From DASWIP01 sp036397635 (GTDB lineage Bacteria > Actinomycetota > AC-67): DNA of 18,249 nt. The DNA lies in assembly GCA_036397635.1 (NCBI GenBank), contig DASWIP010000112.1, positions 1 through 18,249 of the forward strand. The letters are read 5' to 3'. Position 1 is the first letter of the stretch, and the number at the start of each line of letters is the position of its first letter. A model generated the notes under the pieces. That model worked only from the letters and a program-made list of their open reading frames with translations, was not told the origin of the DNA and searched no databases. The position numbers and the translations under genes are program-made. Positions 7,143-13,005 of the stretch are shown here, in pieces.

Positions 7143-9187
7143 CGAGGCACCGCCTCCTGCATGAACGGCAGGACGGCGGCACGGATCTGCTGCTGCACCG
7201 ACTCGATGGGACCCGAGGCATCCACGACCGCGTACCGACTCGGGTACGACCGGGCGAGCCGCAAGTACGCGTCGGCCACTTTGCGGTGGAAGCTGATGTC
7301 TTCCTGCTCGATGCGATCGGGGTCGCCCTTGAGCCGCTCGCGTCCAACCTCGGGATCGAGGTGCAGCAGCACGACGATGTCGGGCAGTAGGTCGTCGGTC
7401 GCCCAGGTGTTGAGGCCGAGCACATCGGTCTCGCCGAGTCCCCGCACCAGGCCCTGATAGGCCAGCGAGGAGTCGATGAACCGATCGCACAGAACCACCT
7501 TGCCCTCCTCGAGCGCCGGACGGATCACCTCGGCGACGTGCTGCGCGCGGGCGGCGGCGAATAGCATCGCCTCGGTCTTGGGATCCATCCCCTTGCTCGC
7601 GGGATCGAGCAGCACGTGGCGGATCCGCTCCGAGATCGCCGTCCCGCCGGGCTCACGCGTCACGACCACCTCGCGACCCTCCGACAGCATCCAGTCGTAC
7701 AGCCGTTTCATGTGCGTGGTCTTGCCCGCGCCTTCGACACCCTCGAACGCGACGAAGAGGCCGGGGCGCGCGCCACCGGCGAGCCGAGCCGACAGGCGCA
7801 GGCCTCGCAGGCGCGCGCCCCGACGGCCCCCGCCGCGCGCCAGACGCATCCCTCGCGCCGCATTCAGCGCAGAGCCGACGAGGAAGACCCCTCCCGCCCC
7901 GATCACGATGCGCAGCCCGCTGAGATCGACGAGCCAGTCGCCGAACCGAACCGTGTGATTCCCGATGCCCCCGGCGAGCAAGGGCCAGCCCGCCAGCCCC
8001 GCCAGCAGCGAGATATGGATCCCCGTGTACAGCGCCGCGAACGTCCTCCCCCGCAGCCGGTCTTCCACGCTCTCCTGCAGCAGGGTGAAGATAGTCACCC
8101 ATGCGACCCCCGCGCCGAGACCCACGAACACCGTCGACACAAGCGCGGGGGTGATCGTGGTCATGCCCGCGGTGATGATCGTCCCAACGCCGCTGGCGGC
8201 GAGCCCGACGGGGAAGATCTTTTCGCGGGGCATCCTCCGCCCGATCACGCCGGCGAAGATCATCCCACCGACCAGGCCGACACCCACGGCGGTGATAAGC
8301 GCTCCCCACGCTGCCAGCCCGGCCGCATCGCTGCCGACCAAGCGCTGCGCGAAGATCGGCCCGAGCGAGACCACCGCGCTTCCGCCGGTGAACGCGGTCC
8401 ACGCCCCGACCACGAGCGTGCGGATCGCCGGGCTGCGCCGGATGAACCGGAGCCCCTCTCGCAGATCGTGGAACGCGTTCCATGATCCCGTCGCAGTTCG
8501 AGCACGCTTCGCCTTCATCAGCTCGACGGGGAACGTGGCGATGATGAACGCGCTGAACAGGAACGAGGCTCCGTCGAAGAAGAACGCGATGGCCGTCGGG
8601 TTGTCCTTGAAGACGGCGAAGACATCGAACCGGGAGAGGAACGCCGCCGGGACCGCGAGCAGCGCGACGATCGCTCCCCCGAGGGGAAGCGTCGCGTAGG
8701 TCGTGATCAGCGACAGTTGATTGGCCGTCATGAGCTGCTCGCGCTCGACCAGATTCGGGATGGTGGCGTCCTTTGCCGGCGCCCACAGGAGCTGCAGCAC
8801 CTCGAGCGCCGCGGAGATCGCGTAAAGGCCCCAGAGGTTGTGGATGAACGGGATCGAGGCGATCAGGAGCGCACGGCTGACGTCGGCCGTCACCATCAAC
8901 CGTCGCCGGTCGAACCGATCGGCCAAGACGCCGGCGAACGGGCCGAAGAACAAGCCGGGCACGACGCGGAAGAGCAGGACGCCGCCGACCGCGAACTCGG
9001 GTCGTCCCGACAGGTCTGCAACGTATTTCGTCAGCGCGAAAACGCCCACCCAGTCGCCGAGGCTGGAGATGCTCGTGACCGCCCAGATGCGACGGAAATA
9101 GCGACTCTTCAGCAGCCCCAGGAGGGAGGACGGACGCTCCGCGGGGGAGATGGACCCCTGTTCGGGTGTATCCGATCCGTGTGCCAT
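7139..9187 (-). CDS. tmk: Fused MFS transporter / thymidylate kinase
   Basis: A 682-residue two-domain protein. Residues about 25-447 form an MFS permease of about 12 membrane segments, with the loop signature GVLADRFDRRRLM at 86-98. A basic linker (RLARGGGRRGARLRGLRL) leads to a complete thymidylate kinase at about 476-682, which phosphorylates dTMP to dTDP. The kinase shows P-loop EGVEGAGKT (482-490), TREPGG (510-515), DRF (568-570) and a lid region RLKGDPDRIEQED (618-630). No stop or frame break separates the domains, so the kinase would be tethered to the inner face of the membrane. Such bifunctional MFS/dTMP kinases are known in actinobacteria; the transported substrate is not. It heads an operon with holB. 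A TACCCT box lies 11 nt before the ATG, and no ribosome site is visible. Confidence 0.95.
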   Translation of the reverse strand: MAHGSDTPEQGSISPAERPSSLLGLLKSRYFRRIWAVTSISSLGDWVGVFALTKYVADLSGRPEFAVGGVLLFRVVPGLFFGPFAGVLADRFDRRRLMVTADVSRALLIASIPFIHNLWGLYAISAALEVLQLLWAPAKDATIPNLVEREQLMTANQLSLITTYATLPLGGAIVALLAVPAAFLSRFDVFAVFKDNPTAIAFFFDGASFLFSAFIIATFPVELMKAKRARTATGSWNAFHDLREGLRFIRRSPAIRTLVVGAWTAFTGGSAVVSLGPIFAQRLVGSDAAGLAAWGALITAVGVGLVGGMIFAGVIGRRMPREKIFPVGLAASGVGTIITAGMTTITPALVSTVFVGLGAGVAWVTIFTLLQESVEDRLRGRTFAALYTGIHISLLAGLAGWPLLAGGIGNHTVRFGDWLVDLSGLRIVIGAGGVFLVGSALNAARGMRLARGGGRRGARLRGLRLSARLAGGARPGLFVAFEGVEGAGKTTHMKRLYDWMLSEGREVVVTREPGGTAISERIRHVLLDPASKGMDPKTEAMLFAAARAQHVAEVIRPALEEGKVVLCDRFIDSSLAYQGLVRGLGETDVLGLNTWATDDLLPDIVVLLHLDPEVGRERLKGDPDRIEQEDISFHRKVADAYLRLARSYPSRYAVVDASGPIESVQQQIRAAVLPFMQEAVPR

Positions 9188-9198
9188 CTGGCCAGGTC

Positions 9199-9221
9199 AG
9201 GGTACCACGCACCGCTAGGAT
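9199..9221. promoter_or_regulatory. Divergent promoters between MFS-tmk and dedA
   Basis: Only 40 bp separate the two divergent start codons. On the plus strand TAGGAT (9216-9221) ends 6 nt before the dedA GTG, a good leaderless arrangement. On the minus strand TACCCT (9204-9199) ends 11 nt before the tmk ATG. The two -10 elements are only 11 bp apart, so the polymerase footprints must overlap and the promoters should compete. No clear -35 boxes are seen. Confidence 0.5.
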
Positions 9222-9227
9222 GACCGG

Positions 9228-9848
9228 GTGGAGCAGTTCGTCACGGACCTGGTTCGGGACCACGGTTTGCTCGCCCTGTTCGTCCTGATGCTGCTGGACA
9301 ACATCGGGGTGCCGTTCCCATCGGAGATCCCCCTGCTGCTGGCCGGCTACTTCGTCTGGCTGGGCGACATGAACTTCGTCTCAGCGTCGGTCGTCTCCGC
9401 CACCGGCAGCCTCGCTGGCGCATTGATCCTGTACATCCTGGGGCGCAGCGTCGGGCGCGCGATCCTGGTGCGCTGGGGCGGATACATCCGCGTCGGCGAG
9501 CAGGACATCTACCGCGCCGAGCGATGGTTCCACCGGCGAGGCGAGCCGAGCGTGTTCTTCCTGCGCGTCGTCCCGCTGGCGCGCACGTTGATCTCGATCC
9601 CGGCCGGGATGCTCGAGATGCGTCCGCTGCGGTTCGCGTCCTACACGGTCGCGGGTTCGCTGCTGTGGGCCTTCATCGTGATAGGAGCCGGATGGGCGCT
9701 GGGCCCGAGCTACAAGAACGCCCTCGATCGCTTCGGGCTCGCGAGCATCGTCGCCGCGAGCATCATCGGCATGGTCGCGGTGATCTGGATCGTGCGACGG
9801 ATCATGTCGCGGCGGCCTCCGGCGGAGGAGCGGTCCCCGGAGTCGTGA
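9228..9848 (+). CDS. DedA-family (SNARE-associated/VTT) membrane protein
   Basis: A 206-residue inner-membrane protein. DedA proteins are linked to lipid-carrier (undecaprenyl phosphate or phospholipid) translocation and membrane homeostasis; the substrate here cannot be read from sequence. Family motifs are present: NIGVPFPSEIPLLLAG at 25-40 with the conserved acidic residue in a re-entrant loop, the glycine motif GSLAGALILYILGR at 60-73, and FFLRVVPLARTLISIPAG at 110-127 with R113, P116 and R119. Several hydrophobic segments and a basic tail (VRRIMSRRPP) follow. The GTG at 9228 is fixed by a TAGGAT box 6 nt upstream and by the lack of any other start before the first motif. The last 47 bp overlap the end of the convergent gene. 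Confidence 0.95.
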   Translation: MEQFVTDLVRDHGLLALFVLMLLDNIGVPFPSEIPLLLAGYFVWLGDMNFVSASVVSATGSLAGALILYILGRSVGRAILVRWGGYIRVGEQDIYRAERWFHRRGEPSVFFLRVVPLARTLISIPAGMLEMRPLRFASYTVAGSLLWAFIVIGAGWALGPSYKNALDRFGLASIVAASIIGMVAVIWIVRRIMSRRPPAEERSPES

Positions 9849-11556
9849 GGTCGCCGTCCACGCGCACCGCTTGATCGAGCGCGAACACCACCCAGGGATA
9901 CAGCCCGAGGATCGACCCGACGAAGAAACCTGAGTCCTCCGCGATCAGCGTTACCAGCGCGGCCGCCGCCAGCCCTCCGACCCCTGCGCGCGCGTACGGT
10001 TCGGCGTTCGCCTCGCGCAGCGCCCACCAGAACAGCAGCGCGAGCGCGAACGCCGCCAGCACGAACGCGATCGGGCCGACCCAGCCGAGCGAGGTGATCT
10101 CCTCGTAGTTCAGTCTCGCCCGGCGCGTCAGGATGTCCCATGCAGCCTCCAAGCCTCCGTCTCGCACCCCCTGCACCGCGCGCCCGCCGTGCGAGGCCGG
10201 CGTCCCGGCATCCGCGAGCAGCGCCGCCAGCGCCGCGAGGACGCCGGCGACCCCCGCGAACGGCAGGTGGATGAACCGCGGCCGGCCGGAGGCGCGCGCC
10301 AGCACCACGAGCACGACCGCGAATCCCAGCACGGCGACGGCAACGAAATTCGCGCCCAGCGTCGCCGCGCCGACGACGGACCCGACGACGACGCCACCGG
10401 CGACCAACAGCACCGACGGCATCGCGAGCAGGGTCACGCCTGCCACGAAGCCGCCGGCGAGGAACATCGCGAGATGGTTCCGGAGCCCGAAGAACCGCCA
10501 CGATCCCAACGGATCGCCCCACAGGGCAGCGGCCACGGATCCGTCGGGCGCCGAGGAGGCGACGATGGTCAGCGCAGCCACCCCGAACGTGGTTGCCAGC
10601 ATCAGCCAGCCGGCCGCTCGGCGCGGGCCGGCGAAAGACCCGATCGCCCCGAGCAGGAACGCGGCGATCACCACCCCGGCTCGGGTCGTCCAGTCGGCGC
10701 CTTCCAAGAACAGGCCACCGACGTATCCGGCCGGCGCCGCCGCGCCCCCGACGGCGATCACCGACGCGATCCGCCGGTACCCCATCGCCAGCGCCAACGA
10801 TCCGAAGACCACGGCGAAGATCCCCACGCCGACCGTCGCCAGCGTCAACCCCTCGGTGAAGCCGAGGTCCGCCTCCCAGCGCGCGGCCAGCGCGTCGAGG
10901 AGGTCGAGAGGGCGCGCGGACGGCTTGATGATCAGGACCTCCCCCGCCGTGGCGCCGGTGGGAAGTCCCGCCGTGTCCAGGATGGTCGCCGCGAGGTCGC
11001 CCGGGGTCACCACGCCGGTTCGACGCGCGACGCCCCCGCCGAGCACCCCGTCTGAGGCCACATCCAGAAGCCCCACCAGCACCGGAGTGCGTCCGATCGT
11101 GCCCACGACGATCGCCGGCCGGTCGTCCAGCCGCAGGAGCGCCTCCGCGTCGTCGGCCAGCCGCAGAGCAACGATCGCGATCGGCGCCCCGAGCGCGTCG
11201 GCCACGGTTCCGGGCGTGCCGAACGCGGCCGCCACGTCCGCGGCAGGTTCTCCTTGGACTCTCGCCGTCGCGCCGACGCCGATGCCGATGCCGGCGTCCG
11301 ACGCCGCGCCCGCCACCCCGGAAGCCCCGTCGTCTCCCCTCGCGACTCGGGCGAGGAAGGCGCGGGCGTCCCGGCTGTCCGGGTACACGCCGAGCCCGGC
11401 CGCCATCGGCCGTCGCTGCGCGAGGGCGCGCGCTTGATCCTCGGGGAGGCCGATCACCAGGACCCGGCCCGGCTGCTCGGTCTGCGCCGCCGACGAGGCG
11501 GCCCAGGCGGGGATCAGGGCGACGAGGATGATCGGGACCGCGAGGAACCTACGCAT
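9802..11556 (-). CDS. Polytopic membrane protein with alkaline-phosphatase-like outer domain
   Basis: A 584-residue protein of unknown role. It has a signal peptide (1-25, ending AASSAAQT) and an extracytoplasmic domain (about 28-235) opening RVLVIGLPED. That domain contains ARRTGVVTPGDLAATILDTAGLP (178-199), which resembles the C-terminal core of alkaline-phosphatase-superfamily proteins. About 9-11 membrane helices follow (236-566). They carry WRFFGLRNHLAMFLAG (353-368), GANFVAVAVLG (401-411) and AEDSGFFVGSI (539-549), which I recall as positions conserved in a family of secreted-domain/multi-span proteins in Gram-positives. No intact metal-binding set of the phosphatase superfamily is obvious. 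The ATG at 11556 is preferred over a GTG three codons earlier because TATCGT lies 7 nt upstream and would overlap that GTG. Membrane nature is certain; family is tentative. Confidence 0.85.
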   Translation of the reverse strand: MRRFLAVPIILVALIPAWAASSAAQTEQPGRVLVIGLPEDQARALAQRRPMAAGLGVYPDSRDARAFLARVARGDDGASGVAGAASDAGIGIGVGATARVQGEPAADVAAAFGTPGTVADALGAPIAIVALRLADDAEALLRLDDRPAIVVGTIGRTPVLVGLLDVASDGVLGGGVARRTGVVTPGDLAATILDTAGLPTGATAGEVLIIKPSARPLDLLDALAARWEADLGFTEGLTLATVGVGIFAVVFGSLALAMGYRRIASVIAVGGAAAPAGYVGGLFLEGADWTTRAGVVIAAFLLGAIGSFAGPRRAAGWLMLATTFGVAALTIVASSAPDGSVAAALWGDPLGSWRFFGLRNHLAMFLAGGFVAGVTLLAMPSVLLVAGGVVVGSVVGAATLGANFVAVAVLGFAVVLVVLARASGRPRFIHLPFAGVAGVLAALAALLADAGTPASHGGRAVQGVRDGGLEAAWDILTRRARLNYEEITSLGWVGPIAFVLAAFALALLFWWALREANAEPYARAGVGGLAAAALVTLIAEDSGFFVGSILGLYPWVVFALDQAVRVDGDLTTPGTAPPPEAAAT

Positions 11557-11563
11557 CGCACCC

Positions 11564-11608
11564 ACGATACGGTGCCCGGCGGTTGGTCAGGGACGTTCCG
11601 GGTAGGCT
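11564..11608. promoter_or_regulatory. Divergent leaderless promoters for the membrane protein and CofE-like genes
   Basis: The 60-bp gap holds two -10 candidates facing apart. TATCGT on the minus strand (11569-11564) is 7 nt before the ATG at 11556. TAGGCT on the plus strand (11603-11608) is 8 nt before the ATG at 11617. Neither start has a Shine-Dalgarno sequence. Confidence 0.5.
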
Positions 11609-11616
11609 CACGCGCG

Positions 11617-12330
11617 ATGAGCTCCCCGGGGGACGCGAGCGGCCTCGCACCGAACGAAGGCAAGAGCCTCGCCATCGAGGTGAACGGCCGGGTCTGGGAT
11701 CGCTTGCCCATCCGGACCCACTTGATCACCGCGGATGACGATCTCACCGCCGTGGTCCGCGACGCGACCACACCCCATCGGCAGCCCGGGGACATCATCT
11801 TCCTGTCCGAGCGCATGGTCGCGGTCACCCAGGGTCGCGCCTATCCGATCGACGAGATCCAGCCTTCACGGCTGGCGCGGTTCCTGGTCAGGTTCGTGTA
11901 CAAGTCGCCCTATGGGATCGGGCTGGGGAGCCCTTGGACCATGGAACTGGCGCTGCGCGAGGTCGGGCGGCCGCGGATCCTGGCGGCCGCGGCCGCGGCG
12001 GCGGCCACCAAGCCTTTCGGTGTTCGCGGCGTCTTCTACAAGGTCGCGGGGCGAGCAGCTGCCGCGATCGACGGGCCGACCGAGAACACGATCCCGCCGT
12101 ACAACCGCTGCGCAACCCTTGGACCATCCAAGCCGAACCTGGTGGCACGCGCGCTGCGCGACGCGCTCGGGCATGAGATCGTGATCATCGACGCGAACGA
12201 CCTCGGCGTGGACGTCCTGGGAGCGTCGTCGCGCGCGGTGGGCGGCCGCTGGGCAGAGCAGGTGTTCCGCGACAACCCGCTCGGGCAGTCCGGCCAGCAG
12301 ACCCCGGTCTGTCTGGTCCGGCCGGGCTGA
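11617..12330 (+). CDS. Coenzyme F420-0:L-glutamate ligase-like (CofE-domain) protein, role uncertain
   Basis: A 237-residue protein resembling the N-terminal part of the CofE/FbiB ligase fold. PGDIIFLSERMVAVTQGR (57-74) corresponds to the GD-V--SKIVS-AEGR region of CofE, and IIDANDLGVDVLG (190-202) to its late strand-turn segment. The glycine-rich stretch SPYGIGLGSP (97-106), an eight-alanine run (123-130) and GVRGVFYKVAGR (135-146) lie between. The usual HGLV-ANAGVD-SN motif of true CofE is not recognisable; PPYNRCATLGPSKPN (160-174) stands near its place, so F420 polyglutamylation should not be assumed. It may belong to a stand-alone group of F420-ligase-like proteins. No other F420 synthesis gene is in view. 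The start is fixed by TAGGCT 8 nt upstream and the absence of a ribosome site. Confidence 0.75.
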   Translation: MSSPGDASGLAPNEGKSLAIEVNGRVWDRLPIRTHLITADDDLTAVVRDATTPHRQPGDIIFLSERMVAVTQGRAYPIDEIQPSRLARFLVRFVYKSPYGIGLGSPWTMELALREVGRPRILAAAAAAAATKPFGVRGVFYKVAGRAAAAIDGPTENTIPPYNRCATLGPSKPNLVARALRDALGHEIVIIDANDLGVDVLGASSRAVGGRWAEQVFRDNPLGQSGQQTPVCLVRPG

Positions 12331-12337
12331 CCGGCCG
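12319..12337. terminator. GC hairpin between convergent CofE-like and HD genes
   Basis: A 7-bp stem CGGCCGG/CCGGCCG with loop GCTGA spans the stop codon of the CofE-like gene and the 8-bp gap before the HD gene's stop. There is no T tract on either strand, so efficiency is uncertain. Its position between convergent genes supports a bidirectional terminator role. Confidence 0.4.
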
Positions 12338-12338
12338 A

Positions 12339-12884
12339 TCAGGCGAGGTCGATGTCTGCGGCGACGAGCTGCAGCCCCTCGATGCCCAACCCGATGAACT
12401 CGTCCAGCTCGAGGCCGAGCTCAGAGCACTGATGGATCTCGTCGCGGTTCACGCCGGGCGCGAACGACTTCTCCTTCAGCTTCTTCTTCACCGACGACAC
12501 CTTCATGCCCTTCGCCTTCTCCGGTCTGACCAGCGCCGCGGCGACGAGCAGCCCGGCGACCGCGTCCGCGGCCACGATCGCGCGCGACACGAGATCTGTG
12601 CGGTACGCAGGGTGCGCGTGGGCGAGGACGCCGTTGATGACAACCTCATCCACGCCCGCGTCGCGGAGCCAGCCCGCCGCCAGGTGGGCGTGACGCTCCA
12701 TGTCCTCGCCCGTCTGGTCTTGATCCAGATCGTGGAATAGCCCAACGAGCGCCCAGACCTCCTCGTCCGCGACGAAGCGCTGCGCGAGCCGGCGCATAAC
12801 TCCCTCCACGGAAACCAGGTGCCGGTAGGTGATGTCCTTCTCGGTCTTGTCGCGCGCCAGCGCGCGCGCCTGCTCGAGATCCAT
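12339..12884 (-). CDS. HD-domain (HDIG-type) putative metal-dependent phosphohydrolase
   Basis: A 181-residue HD-superfamily protein. H22 lies in ITYRHLVSVEGVMR, the metal-binding HD pair is H51-D52 in LVGLFHDLDQDQ, additional histidines are in ERHAHLAAGWLR (64, 66) and LAHAHPAY (89, 91), and the closing aspartate is D107 in AIVAADAVAGL. This residue set fits an HDIG hydrolase acting on a nucleotide or phosphomonoester, but the substrate is not predictable. The tail SSVKKKLKEKSFAPGVNRDEI is basic. The ATG at 12884 is preferred because GGAAGGAGG lies 7 nt upstream; an ATG 9 codons earlier would leave that ribosome site inside the gene. Monocistronic, convergent with the CofE-like gene and divergent from the KimA-like gene. 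Confidence 0.88.
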   Translation of the reverse strand: MDLEQARALARDKTEKDITYRHLVSVEGVMRRLAQRFVADEEVWALVGLFHDLDQDQTGEDMERHAHLAAGWLRDAGVDEVVINGVLAHAHPAYRTDLVSRAIVAADAVAGLLVAAALVRPEKAKGMKVSSVKKKLKEKSFAPGVNRDEIHQCSELGLELDEFIGLGIEGLQLVAADIDLA

Positions 12885-12987
12885 CGACCTGCCTCCTTCC
12901 GAACCTGCCATCCGCCCGCGATGATAAGCCCTCGTGACGAGCAGCGATTCGCGCTGCCGGTCCGTGCTTTGGGAAGATGAGCGGCCC

Positions 12988-12993
12988 TAGGGT
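12988..12993 (+). promoter_or_regulatory. -10 candidate for the KimA-like gene
   Basis: TAGGGT lies 12 nt before the ATG at 13006 and no Shine-Dalgarno sequence is seen. The 121-bp gap to the divergent HD gene holds no other recognisable element. The short implied leader leaves no room for a c-di-AMP riboswitch. Confidence 0.35.
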
Positions 12994-13005
12994 AGATGAC
13001 TTCTC

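Noticed and set aside
7143..7490. N-terminal extension of holB into tmk
   Set aside because: The extension is a shadow frame of the thymidylate kinase; the ATG at 7142 overlapping the tmk stop begins right before the conserved VGQDAAV region.
6556..8485. Plus-strand frames opposite holB and MFS-tmk
   Set aside because: Shadows of strongly supported minus-strand genes; compositions dominated by Arg, Ala, Pro and Ser.
10133..11437. A 434-codon plus-strand frame opposite the large membrane protein
   Set aside because: Ser/Thr/Pro/Ala-rich translation without structure; the minus strand has a signal peptide and clear transmembrane pattern instead.
3492..12330. F420 biosynthesis locus suggested by the DUF2342 protease and CofE-like protein
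   Set aside because: The genes are 7 kb apart, on opposite strands, with no FbiA, FbiC or FbiD nearby; the DUF2342 label is historical and the CofE-like protein lacks key motifs.
12885..13005. Possible c-di-AMP (ydaO-type) riboswitch before the KimA-like gene
   Set aside because: The gap is only 121 bp with a -10 candidate 12 nt before the start, and no riboswitch-like pairing was seen.
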